DNA of 64,000 nt from Dechloromonas sp. H13 (GTDB taxonomy: Bacteria; Pseudomonadota; Gammaproteobacteria; Burkholderiales; Rhodocyclaceae): NCBI RefSeq assembly GCF_009469615.1, contig NZ_SSXX01000005.1, forward strand, positions 186,001 to 250,000, given 5' to 3'. Below the pieces are notes generated by a model, which worked only from the letters and a program-made list of their open reading frames with translations, made no database searches and was not told the origin of the DNA. The position numbers and the translations under genes were made by a program. Below, one piece after another: positions 52,196 to 60,938 of the stretch (its first letter is position 1; every line of letters starts with the position of its first letter).

Positions 52196-52969
52196 CTAGT
52201 CGGGGATGAAGCAGCGCTGGCCGGCGCAGGCGAACTGGCGCAGCCGGTAGCCGTAGAGGGCGCTGAGCTTTTCGGCGGTCAGAACGGCGTCGACCGCACC
52301 CAGTTCGCAGTTGCCGGCACCGTCGATCAGCAGCGCCTGGTCGCAGAAACGGTGCGCCAGCGCCGGGTCGTGGAGAACCATGACGACGCCCGCGCCGCAG
52401 TCACGCGCCGCACCGGCAAACAGTTCGAGCACTGCCATCTGGTGGTTGAGGTCGAGGTGGGCAAGCGGCTCGTCGAGCAGGTAGAGCGGCGCCGCCTGGG
52501 CGAGCAGGGTGGCGATCGCCAGGCGCTGCCGTTCGCCGCCGGAGAGGGTGTGGATCTGCCGTTCTTCCATGCCGGCGAGCCCGACGGCGGCGAGGGCGCT
52601 GCGCGCCAGGTCGGCGTCGCGCGTGCTTTCCCAGTCCCAGCGGCCGAGATGGGGGTGGCGGCCGGTGAGCGCGGTTTCGAGCACCGTCGAACCGAACGGG
52701 TCGGCTTGCGTCTGGCCCAGCCAGGCGCGGCGCAGCGCTGCAGCGCGCGGGGTGAGCGCGGCATAGGGGGCGCCACCCAGTTCGATGCGGCCGGCGCCCG
52801 GTTCGCGCAGCCCGGCCAGTGTCGCGAGCAGGGTCGATTTGCCGGCGCCGTTGCGCCCGAGGATGGCCAGCCGCTGCCCGGCTTCGACGGTGAGGTCGAG
52901 CGCGCGGGCGACGCAACGGCCGCCGATGTCGACCGAGAGTCCGCTGGCGGTCAGCAGTGGCGCGCTCAT
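52196..52969 (-). CDS. btuD: Cobalamin-type ABC transporter ATPase (BtuD/FhuC family)
   Basis: This 257-residue ATPase has Walker A GRNGAGKST (38-46), signature LSGGERQRLAIA and Walker B LYLLDEPLAHLDL, in the metal-chelate branch of ABC ATPases. It is the third gene of the operon that starts with btuB; its start overlaps the permease stop by 4 bp. The B12 riboswitch upstream of btuB indicates cobalamin as cargo. Confidence 0.88.
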   Translation of the reverse strand: MSAPLLTASGLSVDIGGRCVARALDLTVEAGQRLAILGRNGAGKSTLLATLAGLREPGAGRIELGGAPYAALTPRAAALRRAWLGQTQADPFGSTVLETALTGRHPHLGRWDWESTRDADLARSALAAVGLAGMEERQIHTLSGGERQRLAIATLLAQAAPLYLLDEPLAHLDLNHQMAVLELFAGAARDCGAGVVMVLHDPALAHRFCDQALLIDGAGNCELGAVDAVLTAEKLSALYGYRLRQFACAGQRCFIPD

Positions 52970-53943
52970 CGCGGCTGCCGCGACAGCAGGAAGAGGAAGA
53001 CCGGCACGCCGATCAGCGCCGTCAGCACGCCGACCGGCAGTTGCTGCGGGGCGATCAGCGTCCGCGCCAGGGTGTCGGCGAGCATCAGCAGGGCGCCGCC
53101 GGCCAGCGCCGAGGCCGGCAGCAGCAGGCGCTGGTCGTTGCCGGTGGCCAGCCGCACGAGGTGCGGGACGACGAGGCCGATGAAGCCGATCGAGCCGGCG
53201 GTCGTCACCGAGGCGGCGGTGGCCAGCGAGGCGAGCAGGAAAACGGCATAGCGCAGGCGGTGGACCGCAACGCCCAGCGCCTGCGCCTGCAGCAGGCCGC
53301 GCGCCAGCAGGTTGAGTTCGCGGGCGAAGGGCATTGCCAGGGTCAGGGCGATGGCCAACGCCGCCAGCGGCGGCCAGGCGCTGGTCGCCTGGCCGAGGTC
53401 GCCGGACAGCCAGAAGAGCATGCCGCGCAGGCGGTCTTCCGGGGCGATCGCCAGCATCAGGGAAATCAGGGCGCCGCAGCCGGCGGCGACGATGACGCCG
53501 GTCAGCAGCAGGCGCGTCTGCGTCCAGCTGCCATCGCCGTGCGCCAGCCCGAAGACGAGCAGCATGGCGCCGAGCGCCCCGGCGAAGGCGAGGCCGTCGA
53601 TGCCGAGCGCCGGCAGGCCCATCATGATGGCGAACAAGGCACCGACGCCGGCGCCGCCGGAAATGCCGAGGATGTAGGGGTCGGCCAGCGGGTTGCGCAG
53701 CAACACCTGCATCAGCGCCCCGGCCAGGGCCAGCAGGCCGCCGCAGGCGAAGCCGGCGAGGGCGCGCGGCAGGCGCAGCTGGCGGACGATGTCGGCGCCG
53801 GGTGCTTCCTGCCCGAGCAGGGCGGCGAGAACGTCGCCCGCCGGCAGGGCAATGCTGCCGGCCGCCAGCGCCGCCCAGAAACTCGCCAGTGCCAGTGGCA
53901 CGAGGACGGCGAGGGTCAGGAAGGCGCGGCGGCGGGTGGGCAT
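52966..53943 (-). CDS. btuC: Cobalamin-type ABC transporter permease (FecCD/BtuC family)
   Basis: This 325-residue permease has about nine to ten hydrophobic helices and FecCD family blocks such as LRLPRALAGFACGGLLALAGALMQVLLRNPLADPYILGISGGAGVG and GSIGFIGLVVPHLVRL. It lies between btuB (1-nt overlap, TGATG) and btuD. No periplasmic binding protein (btuF) is in this operon or window. Confidence 0.9.
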   Translation of the reverse strand: MPTRRRAFLTLAVLVPLALASFWAALAAGSIALPAGDVLAALLGQEAPGADIVRQLRLPRALAGFACGGLLALAGALMQVLLRNPLADPYILGISGGAGVGALFAIMMGLPALGIDGLAFAGALGAMLLVFGLAHGDGSWTQTRLLLTGVIVAAGCGALISLMLAIAPEDRLRGMLFWLSGDLGQATSAWPPLAALAIALTLAMPFARELNLLARGLLQAQALGVAVHRLRYAVFLLASLATAASVTTAGSIGFIGLVVPHLVRLATGNDQRLLLPASALAGGALLMLADTLARTLIAPQQLPVGVLTALIGVPVFLFLLSRQPR

Positions 53944-55916
53944 CAGCGGAAGTTGTAGCTCGCAGTCATCAGGAAGGTACGACCATCGGCCGGGTAGTAA
54001 TAATAGTCCGACTGGAAGGTCGAATAGCCGGCGTAGGGCGAGTACTTCTTGTCGAAGGCGTTAAGCAGGCGCGCCGAAATCGACCACGGCTTGAAATTCC
54101 AGCCGGCCATGAAGTCGACCGTGGTGTAGCCGGGCAGCTTGTCCAGCGCGTTGGCGAAGTCGCCGCTGTAGTAGCGTTCGCCGACGTAGTTGACCACCGC
54201 CGTGTACTGGCCGAGGGCGGCGCCGTCCCAGGTCAACCGGGCCGCCGCCTTGTTGTGCGGAACCAGCGGCACCTGCTTGCCGTCGTAGATGCCTTCGCGG
54301 AAGGTCGAGTCGGTGTAGGTGTAGGTTGCGCGGGCCAGCAGCGAGGGCACGATGCGCCAGTCGGCTTCGAGTTCGAGGCCCTGGCGGCGGGTCTTGTCGA
54401 GATTGACGTTAGAGAACAGCGAGCCGTCGTAGGCGATTTCGTCCTCCAGATCCATCCGGTAGAGCGCGGCGCGGCCCTTGACCGGGCCGAGCGTGACGCT
54501 GCCGCCGATTTCGCCGAGCGTGCCGGTCTGCGGCTTGAGGTTGCCGGCGAAGGTCGGGTTGCCGGTGAACGGATCGTAGCCGAACAATTCGTCGGTGTTG
54601 GCGAAGCGGAAGGTGGTGCCGCCCTTGCCGTAGACGCGCCAGCCGTCGCCGGCGTAGCTCAGGCCGAGATCCCAGGCGCTGCGGGTGTATTCGGCACTGC
54701 CGTACATCGCCGGCTGCATGCCGAAGAAGCCCATGAAGGCATCCTGCGAGGCGGACTGGTCGACGCGCTGGCTGCGCGCACCGAGGGTCGTGGCGAGGCC
54801 GGCGACCCATTCGGTGATGTTCTGGAAGTAGAAGCCGGTGCTGTCCTGCTTGGCGCCCTGGGAAGCGGCGGTCGTGTAGGTGGCGTTGACCTCGCCGGAG
54901 TAGTAGTCGATGCCGGCCACGGTTTCGCTCTTCAGGCTGCCGAGGCCGTGCTGCCAGCGCAGGCGCGGGGTGACCGACCAGTTGTCGCGGGTGCGGTCGG
55001 CCTGGCTGGAAAAGGAGACGTAGTTAGCGTGCTGGTTCTGGCGGTCGTAGGAGACTTCGGCCTCGAAGCGCAGGGTGTCGGTGAGCGGCAGGGCGACGCC
55101 CGGGCGCAGGCGGTAGCCGTCGCTGCGTTGCGAGTCGTAGGGGCTGGTCGAGGTTTTCGGATTGTTCTGGTACGCGGCGCTCAGCAGGTAGCCGGGCAAG
55201 CCGGAATGGTCGTTGTACACGGCGTAGTCGACGAAGGCTTCGCCCTTGCCGATATAGAGTCCGCCGCGCCCGCTGAGTGCGGCCTGCTCGGCCTGCGAAT
55301 TCTCGCGCCAGCCGCCGGTGTGGGCGTAGTGGGCGAAGGCGTTGGCGTAGCCGGTTTCGTTGCCGAAGGCGCCGTTGAGGTCGACGGTCTGGGTGTCGTA
55401 GCTGCCGATGCCGACCGTCGCGCCGAAGCGCGGCGTGCCCGACTTGTCGGTGATGATGTTGACCACGCCGCCGGTCGCCTTGTCGCCGTACAGCACGGTG
55501 CCGGCGCCGCGCATGACTTCGATGCGCTGCACGCTGTCGAGCGGGATCGCCGACCAGCTGACGCTGCCCATGTCGATCGGGTTCATGCGCTGGCCGTCGA
55601 GCAGGATCAGGGTGTTGCTGCCGGCGGTTTCGCCGAAGCCGCGGATGTCGATCGTCGAATCGATGCCGAGGCTGCCGTAGAGGGCGCGCACGTCGACGCC
55701 GGCGCTGCCCTTGAGCATGCTCGGCAGGTCGCGGGCCGGGGTGTTGCGGATGTCGTCGCGCGTGATGACGCTGACGTTGGCCGCGACGTTGGTGTCGGCT
55801 TCGCTGAAGCGGGTGGCGGTGACGATCACCGGGTCGAGGTCGGCGCTCTGGGCGTGCACCGGCGTCACGAAGGCAATGGACAGTGCCGCGGCGAGCGGCG
55901 TGAGACGTGGATTCAT
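53943..55916 (-). CDS. btuB: TonB-dependent vitamin B12 receptor (BtuB type)
   Basis: This 657-residue outer-membrane receptor has a signal peptide ending THVHAQ-like (TPVHAQ, about residue 22), TonB box DPVIVTATRF and a plug domain with IDIRGFG and LILLDGQRMN. Its barrel ends TASYNFR. The start ATG 55916 (MNPRLT) follows GGGAGAAT on the minus strand; the frame extends upstream through the riboswitch only as an artefact. A cobalamin riboswitch lies in the leader, which supports B12 as the ligand. It heads btuB-btuC-btuD. Confidence 0.9.
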   Translation of the reverse strand: MNPRLTPLAAALSIAFVTPVHAQSADLDPVIVTATRFSEADTNVAANVSVITRDDIRNTPARDLPSMLKGSAGVDVRALYGSLGIDSTIDIRGFGETAGSNTLILLDGQRMNPIDMGSVSWSAIPLDSVQRIEVMRGAGTVLYGDKATGGVVNIITDKSGTPRFGATVGIGSYDTQTVDLNGAFGNETGYANAFAHYAHTGGWRENSQAEQAALSGRGGLYIGKGEAFVDYAVYNDHSGLPGYLLSAAYQNNPKTSTSPYDSQRSDGYRLRPGVALPLTDTLRFEAEVSYDRQNQHANYVSFSSQADRTRDNWSVTPRLRWQHGLGSLKSETVAGIDYYSGEVNATYTTAASQGAKQDSTGFYFQNITEWVAGLATTLGARSQRVDQSASQDAFMGFFGMQPAMYGSAEYTRSAWDLGLSYAGDGWRVYGKGGTTFRFANTDELFGYDPFTGNPTFAGNLKPQTGTLGEIGGSVTLGPVKGRAALYRMDLEDEIAYDGSLFSNVNLDKTRRQGLELEADWRIVPSLLARATYTYTDSTFREGIYDGKQVPLVPHNKAAARLTWDGAALGQYTAVVNYVGERYYSGDFANALDKLPGYTTVDFMAGWNFKPWSISARLLNAFDKKYSPYAGYSTFQSDYYYYPADGRTFLMTASYNFR

Positions 55917-56029
55917 GATTCTCCCTTGGCCGGCAGGCGTCCCCGCATACCGGAATGACTGGACAAGGAAGTCCCGGGAGAACGCACGCAGGTCGGAGAC
56001 CGGCGCCACACCCCCGTGGCACTTCCGCT

Positions 56030-56215
56030 GGTTTGTCCCAGGCCGGTATCCGGGCTCGCAAGTCTTGACGCGCCGCCTTCCCAGGCCGAAACCCAGTGGC
56101 GTTGTGGCGCGCCCGCACTTGCTTACCGTTGCGGGGGCAGCAGCGGAGTTGTCCCGATGGACGCACCGCTTTCCCGTTTATCCGCGGTCGGAGAATCCTT
56201 CCGCAGCACCTGACA
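56030..56215 (-). promoter_or_regulatory. Cobalamin (B12) riboswitch upstream of btuB
   Basis: Read on the minus strand, the leader has the invariant core GCTGCCCCCGCAACGGTAAG, then GCCACTGGG and GGGAAGG. The B12 box AGCCCGGATACCGGCC follows (about 56042-56057). Order and spacing match the known adenosylcobalamin element. It should repress the btu operon when B12 is plentiful. The outer ends are approximate. Confidence 0.95.
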
Positions 56216-56344
56216 CGGCGCGCATTCTACATGGCCGCTTGCTGCGATGCACCAGAAACTTGCGTCGCCGATTCCGACAAAGCACTTTCAGAATAAAGGC
56301 TTAGTCCTTGACCATGCGGGCTTTCAGCCTCTATAGTGCGCGCC

Positions 56345-56542
56345 ATGAATACCGAACTCGATGCGCTCGAAAACAAGATCGAACAGGTCGTCGCCCTGGT
56401 TCACCAGTTGCGCGCCGAGAATGAAGTGCTGAAGAACCAGATGGCGGCGGCCGAGGCCGAACGCCTGCATCTGCGCCAGACGATGACGGTCGCCCGCGAG
56501 CGTCTCGAAGGTCTGATGGACAAGCTGCCCGAGGATGCCTGA
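56345..56542 (+). CDS. ZapB-like small coiled-coil protein
   Basis: This 65-residue protein is a single heptad-patterned coiled coil (LDALENKIEQVVALVHQLRAENEVLKNQMAAAEAERLHLRQ). Genes like this sit directly before zapA in many proteobacteria and are presumed to act with it at the division ring. Start ATG 56345; the frame extends 9 bp upstream. Confidence 0.75.
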   Translation: MNTELDALENKIEQVVALVHQLRAENEVLKNQMAAAEAERLHLRQTMTVARERLEGLMDKLPEDA

Positions 56543-56543
56543 A

Positions 56544-56879
56544 ATGAGCGCGGAGCCGAATTTCCTCGATGTCATGATCATGGGCCGCGAGTATCGCGTG
56601 GCCTGCACGCCGGAAGAACGCGAGGCGCTGCTGGCCGCGGTCGACCTGGTCGACGGCAAGATGCGCGAGATCGCCCAGCGCACCAGGACGACCATCGCCG
56701 AGCGCGTGGCGGTGATGGCCGCGCTGAACATCGCGCACGAACACCTGTCCCGGCCGCCGGTCGCGGCGGTGCCGGAAATCGACTATGCGGTTGATACTTC
56801 CGACGCAAAGCGTAGAATCGACGACATGGGAGCACGGATCGATGCCGTGCTTGCGCCCCAGCAGCAACTGGACCTGTAG
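56544..56879 (+). CDS. zapA: Cell division protein ZapA
   Basis: ZapA stabilises the FtsZ ring. The 111-residue product has the family N-terminus FLDVMIMGREYRVACTPEEREALLAAVDLVDGKM and a helical C-terminal part. ATG 56544 has GAGG 9 nt upstream; ATG 56535 overlaps that element and is less likely. The 6S RNA gene follows, the classical zapA-ssrS order. Confidence 0.92.
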   Translation: MSAEPNFLDVMIMGREYRVACTPEEREALLAAVDLVDGKMREIAQRTRTTIAERVAVMAALNIAHEHLSRPPVAAVPEIDYAVDTSDAKRRIDDMGARIDAVLAPQQQLDL

Positions 56880-56914
56880 TCATTTGCTGTTGACCCCGGC
56901 GCCGCCCGCCGAGC

Positions 56915-57094
56915 GTCCCCTGCGGTGTTTGTCTAGACCATAGATTCCTTGAACCAATGCTAATTGGCATCGGTTGCGGACCATTGAAACCGCTGTTGTG
57001 AACGCCCTTCGTCGGGTGGTCCTGAAGCGGAAGGAAAGCAGCCACTCTGAACCCAGGTTCAGGATGCCGGTCTGACGGCACTCGCGGGGGCCTT
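56915..57094 (+). ncRNA. ssrS: 6S RNA
   Basis: 6S RNA binds sigma-70 RNA polymerase and acts as a promoter mimic. Ends pair as a long closing stem (CCCCTGCGGTG near 56917 with CACTCGCGGGG near 57080). The internal arms include TTGAACCAATGC and CTGAACCCAGGTTCAGG, the latter a recognisable 6S hairpin. It lies directly after zapA, as in many proteobacteria, and ends in GCGGGGGCC followed by T7. Length is about 180 nt. Exact ends are estimated from the pairing. Confidence 0.9.
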
Positions 57095-57134
57095 TTTTTA
57101 TCCGAGAAGATGATCGAACGCCTTTCCTGAAGCG

Positions 57135-57599
57135 ATGCAGTTCTGGCTGATGAAATCCGAGCCGGAGGACGTCTCGATCGACGACCTCGCTGCCGCGCCG
57201 GGGCAGACGGTGCCGTGGACCGGCGTGCGCAACTACCAGGCGCGCAATTTCATGCGCGACGCCATGCGGATCGGCGACCTCGCCTTCTTCTACCATTCCG
57301 GCTGCGCCGAACCGGGCATTGCCGGCATCTGCGAAGTCTGTTCCGAGCCTTATCCGGATGCCACCCAGTTCGTTGCGGTCGACCCCTATTTCGACCCGAA
57401 ATCCAGCCCGGACAAGCCGCGCTGGTGGCTGCGCGATGTCCGTTTCGTCGGCAAGTCGCGTTACATTCCCCTGGCCGAACTGCGGGCGCACCCGGAACTC
57501 GCCGGCATGCGCCTCCTCGCCCGCGGCAACCGCCTGTCGATCACGCCGGTGACCCCTGAGGAATGGACGTTCATTACCCAACTGATGGAGCGGCAATGA
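57135..57599 (+). CDS. EVE domain-containing protein
   Basis: This 154-residue protein has the EVE/PUA-like fold markers: FWLMKSEPEDVSIDDL, WTGVRNYQARNFMRDAMRIGDLAFFYHSG and GIAGICEVCSEPYPD. The family resembles human THYN1 and is thought to bind modified bases; target unknown. Its stop overlaps the next gene's start (ATGA). Confidence 0.9.
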   Translation: MQFWLMKSEPEDVSIDDLAAAPGQTVPWTGVRNYQARNFMRDAMRIGDLAFFYHSGCAEPGIAGICEVCSEPYPDATQFVAVDPYFDPKSSPDKPRWWLRDVRFVGKSRYIPLAELRAHPELAGMRLLARGNRLSITPVTPEEWTFITQLMERQ

Positions 57600-58396
57600 C
57601 AATCTGGTGGTTGAGCTACCCCTTGCTCGGCATTTTCGGCGGTTTCGTCGCCGGCTTGTTCGGTGTCGGCGGCGGGCTGACGCTGGTGCCTTTCATGTAC
57701 ATGCTTTTCGTCGCGCAGAATTTCCCGCCCGAGCATGTCATGCACCTGGCGCTGGGCACGTCGATGGCGACCATCGTCTTCACCTCGATTTCCAGCATGC
57801 GCGCCCATCACGCGCACGGTGCGGTGCGCTGGGATGTCGTCCGCAGCCTGGCGCCGGGCCTGGTGCTGGGCACCTTCGGCGGTTCGCTGGTGGCCGGCCA
57901 GGTGCCGACGGGGCCGATGACGGCAATCTTCGTCGTCATCGTCTATTACGCCTCGCTGCAGATGATGCTCGACTTCAAGCCGCACGCCCATCGGCAACTG
58001 CCCGGCCCGCTCGGGCTGTTCACCGCCGGCGGCGTGATCGGCGGCATCTCCAGCCTGGTCGCCGCCGGCGGCGGTTTCCTGTCGGTGCCGTTCATGCTGT
58101 TCTGCAACGTGGCCATCCACGCGGCCGTCGGCACCTCTTCCGCGCTCGGATTCCCGATCGCCGTGGCGGGTGCGACCGGCTATATCGTCGCCGGCTTCAA
58201 TGATGTCGGGCTGCCGCCATACACGCTGGGCTATATCTACTTGCCGGCCTTCGTCGGCATCGTGGTCATGAGCATCCTGATGGCGCCGGTCGGCGCCCGC
58301 CTGGCGCACAAGCTGCCGGTCAAGAAGCTGAAGCGGGCCTTCGGCGGCTTTCTCGCCCTGCTGGCCACCAAGATGCTCTACAGCCTGATCGGCTGA
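57596..58396 (+). CDS. TauE/SafE family sulfite exporter-type permease
   Basis: This 266-residue inner-membrane protein has about eight hydrophobic helices and the TauE/SafE repeats GGFVAGLFGVGGGLTLVPFMYML and GGISSLVAAGGGFLSVPFM. The family moves sulfite, sulfoacetate or other anions across the inner membrane; the substrate is not known. Start ATG 57596 overlaps the EVE gene stop. Confidence 0.88.
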   Translation: MTIWWLSYPLLGIFGGFVAGLFGVGGGLTLVPFMYMLFVAQNFPPEHVMHLALGTSMATIVFTSISSMRAHHAHGAVRWDVVRSLAPGLVLGTFGGSLVAGQVPTGPMTAIFVVIVYYASLQMMLDFKPHAHRQLPGPLGLFTAGGVIGGISSLVAAGGGFLSVPFMLFCNVAIHAAVGTSSALGFPIAVAGATGYIVAGFNDVGLPPYTLGYIYLPAFVGIVVMSILMAPVGARLAHKLPVKKLKRAFGGFLALLATKMLYSLIG

Positions 58397-58402
58397 GGCT
58401 GC

Positions 58403-59089
58403 CTAGGCGCCTGCGTTGAAGTCGCGCAGGGTTGCCACGAGGTCGGCGAAGCGCTCGCCCTGCACGGTGACATGGGCGCGCAACTGGGCCGCAGCCAGGT
58501 CGCTGTCCCCCTTGGTGATGGCGTCGACGATCGCCTGGTGCTCGTTGAACGATGACGCCATCCGGTTGCGCACGCGCAGCTGTAGCCGACGGTAGGGACG
58601 CAGGCGCCGGTGCAGCGCCGTCGCCTGCTCGACGAGGAAGCTGTTGTGGCTGGCCTCGTAGATGCGCTGGTGGAAAACCTCGTTCAGCTGGTAGTACACA
58701 TCCGGGGTGTTCGCATCGCGCGCCGCTTCGCAGGCCCGATGCGCTTCCTGCAGCGCCGCCTGTTCGCCGGGGGTGATGCGGCGGGCGGCCAGACGGCCGC
58801 ACATGGCCTCCAGTTCGGCCATCACCTCGAACATTTCGCAGACCCTTTCGGCACCGACTTCCGGGACGGTCGCGCCGCGCCGCGGCCGGATCTCGATCAG
58901 GCCGACCGAGGCCAGCTGGATCAACGCCTCGCGGACCGGCGTTCGTGAAACGCCGAAGGTATCGGCCAGCTCCTGCTCGTCCAGTCGCGTTCCGGGCGGA
59001 TAGACGCCGGTCACGATGCGTTCTTCGATGAGTTCCCCCAGGCGTTCCGACTGGCGGGTGTTGGCAGGGATTTCGACAGGGCTGTTCAT
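58403..59089 (-). CDS. GntR family regulator, FCD subfamily, probable malonate regulator
   Basis: This 228-residue regulator has an N-terminal winged helix (GVYPPGTRLDEQELADTFGVSRTPVREALIQLASVGLIEIRPRRG). A helical FCD ligand domain follows, with MFEVMAELEAMCGRLAA and FHQRIYEASHN. It diverges from the TRAP transporter and malonate decarboxylase genes. A GTATAC-centred site overlaps their promoter, so it probably represses them until malonate is present (inference). Confidence 0.88.
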   Translation of the reverse strand: MNSPVEIPANTRQSERLGELIEERIVTGVYPPGTRLDEQELADTFGVSRTPVREALIQLASVGLIEIRPRRGATVPEVGAERVCEMFEVMAELEAMCGRLAARRITPGEQAALQEAHRACEAARDANTPDVYYQLNEVFHQRIYEASHNSFLVEQATALHRRLRPYRRLQLRVRNRMASSFNEHQAIVDAITKGDSDLAAAQLRAHVTVQGERFADLVATLRDFNAGA

Positions 59090-59135
59090 GGTTCGTGATC
59101 CTGCAGATGGCGACGATTAAATTATACGAAATTAG

Positions 59136-59174
59136 TTGACCAGTATTCAATCATTGTCTATCTTGTATACACAA
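59136..59174 (+). promoter_or_regulatory. Promoter with overlapping GntR/FCD-type operator before the malonate transporter
   Basis: TTGACC (59136-59141), 17 nt and TATCTT (59159-59164) form a sigma-70 promoter. TTGTATACACAA (59163-59174) overlaps its -10 end and start point and has the GTATAC core typical of FCD-type GntR operators. This arrangement would give repression. Confidence 0.55.
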
Positions 59175-59279
59175 CGGTGATTTTTGAACACAAAACAACA
59201 GTGCGGTATTCCTGAAATGAGGATAAGCCAGCCAGTGAGGTTCACCGTCGCAGCCATATCAACCCTGGAGGAGCTTTTC

Positions 59280-60305
59280 ATGATCAGCAAGACCAAACGT
59301 CAACTTACGCTGGCCGCGGTTGCCGCCGCATTTGCCTGCACCCTGCCTTCGGCATATGCCCAGACGCCGCGCGTCATCAAGATTTCGCACCAGTTCCCGG
59401 CCGCTTCAAACGAAGAGGGCGATTTTCGTGACCGCCTGGTTCGCCGCTTCGCCGCCGAAGTCGAAAAGCAGTCGAAGGGCAGCCTGAAGTTCGAGATCTA
59501 CCCGGGCAGTTCGTTGATGAAGACCAACAGCCAGATTGGCGCCCTGCGCAAGAGCGCCCTGGACATGAGCCTGGTGCCGCTGGCCTACGGTGGCGGCGAG
59601 ATTCCCGAGGTCAACATCACGCTGATGCCGACCGTGGTCAGCAGTTACGAGCAGGGAATGCGCTGGAAGACTGCGCCGATCGGCAAGGAGCTCGACCGCA
59701 TTCTCGCCGACAAGAACATCAAGATCGTGACCTGGGTCTGGCAGGCCGGCGGCATTGCTTCGACCAAGCGGGCGGTAGTCAGTCCGGAGGACGCAAAGGG
59801 GCTCAAGTTTCGTGGCGGCAGCAAGGAAATGGACCAGATGTTGAAGGGCGCCGGCGCGGCGGTAACCGGCATGCCTTCCTCGGAAATCTACAGCGCCATG
59901 CAGTCCGGCGTGCTCGATGCGGCCCTGACCTCCAGCACTTCCCTGATCAGCTTCCGTTTGCAGGAATTCACCAAGTTCGCGACCTCGGCCCGCAACAAGA
60001 GCTTCTGGTTCATGTTCGAGCCGCTGCTGATTTCCAAGGGCCTCTATGACTCGCTGACACCGGATCAACAGAAGATCATCAGCGAAGTCGGGGCCAGCCT
60101 CGAGAAATTCGGCGTCGAGGAAGCCAAGAAGGACGATCAGCGCATGGCCGAGGTGTTCGCCAAGGCCGGTGCCAAGGTCGTCGATATGGACGACAAGGCA
60201 TTCATGGCCTGGCGCGGCGTTGCCGAACAGACGGCGTTCAAGGACTTTTCCGAGAACATCAAGAACGGCCGCGCGCTGCTCGACATGGCGCTGGCAGTCA
60301 AGTAA
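59280..60305 (+). CDS. dctP: TRAP transporter substrate-binding protein, DctP family
   Basis: This 341-residue periplasmic protein has a signal peptide ending PSAYAQ and DctP family blocks IKISHQFPAASNEEGDFRDRLVRRFAAEVEKQSKGSLKFEIYPGSSL, then GLKFRGGSKEMDQMLKGAGAAVTGMPSSEIYSAMQSGVLDAA. GGAGGAG lies upstream of ATG 59280. It is the first gene after the divergent promoter and is followed by dctQ and dctM. Because malonate decarboxylase genes follow, malonate is the likely ligand. Confidence 0.93.
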   Translation: MISKTKRQLTLAAVAAAFACTLPSAYAQTPRVIKISHQFPAASNEEGDFRDRLVRRFAAEVEKQSKGSLKFEIYPGSSLMKTNSQIGALRKSALDMSLVPLAYGGGEIPEVNITLMPTVVSSYEQGMRWKTAPIGKELDRILADKNIKIVTWVWQAGGIASTKRAVVSPEDAKGLKFRGGSKEMDQMLKGAGAAVTGMPSSEIYSAMQSGVLDAALTSSTSLISFRLQEFTKFATSARNKSFWFMFEPLLISKGLYDSLTPDQQKIISEVGASLEKFGVEEAKKDDQRMAEVFAKAGAKVVDMDDKAFMAWRGVAEQTAFKDFSENIKNGRALLDMALAVK

Positions 60306-60311
60306 ATCCGC

Positions 60312-60332
60312 GGCCGGGCTTGCCCCGGCCGT
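60312..60332 (+). terminator. Intercistronic hairpin between dctP and dctQ
   Basis: CGGCCGGG, loop CTTGC, CCCGGCCG form a perfect 8-bp stem without a T-run. Such hairpins often stabilise the binding-protein message relative to the membrane genes. Confidence 0.5.
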
Positions 60333-60353
60333 GTCCCTTTCGAAAGGTGAATC

Positions 60354-60938
60354 ATGAGTCCCGGACAATTCATCAGTCGCGCGGTCAAGGCGTTCAACAT
60401 TGCGACAGGTTACCTGTCGGCCTTTCTGATCGTCGTCGCTACCTGCATCCTCGTCTTCGAGGTCGCAGTCCGTTATTTCTTTGCCTGGCCGACCGACTGG
60501 GAGATCGAGCTCTGCGTCATGCTGCTCATCGCTTCCAGTTTCCTGGCTGCCGCGCATACCCAGCTCAATCGCGGCCACGTCACGATCGAAATTCTCGACG
60601 AGATCACGCCCCATAGCTGGACGCAGTGGCGGATGGCCTTTTCCGACCTGTTGTCCTTCCTGTTCTGCGCCTTCATCGCCTGGAACTGCTGGCACCTCTT
60701 CCACGAAGCGTGGGATGAGGGCCGCATGAGCGATACGTCGTGGTCGCCGAAGATGTGGCCGGTTTTCGCCACCATGGCGGTGGGCATGACGTCGCTCGCC
60801 TTGCAGGTTTTCGTCCAGTTCATCGAAGACTCGCTGCCCGAAGCGATGCGCTCCCACAAGCCGCCGCCGCAACACAACGCCGCCATCCAGGTGGCCATCG
60901 AACGCATCCAGCACGACCAATCAGGAGAGCGCAAATGA
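60354..60938 (+). CDS. dctQ: TRAP transporter small membrane subunit, DctQ family
   Basis: This 194-residue protein has four hydrophobic helices and the DctQ block VFEVAVRYFFAWPTDWEIELCVMLLIASSFLAAAHTQLNRGHVTIEIL. It pairs with DctM in the transporter. Start ATG 60354 follows AAAGGTGAA. The stop overlaps the dctM start (ATGA). Confidence 0.92.
   Translation: MSPGQFISRAVKAFNIATGYLSAFLIVVATCILVFEVAVRYFFAWPTDWEIELCVMLLIASSFLAAAHTQLNRGHVTIEILDEITPHSWTQWRMAFSDLLSFLFCAFIAWNCWHLFHEAWDEGRMSDTSWSPKMWPVFATMAVGMTSLALQVFVQFIEDSLPEAMRSHKPPPQHNAAIQVAIERIQHDQSGERK

Noticed and set aside
53802..55958. Plus-strand 718-residue frame opposite btuB
   Set aside because: The minus strand encodes a complete TonB-dependent receptor behind a riboswitch; the plus-strand frame has no recognisable domain.
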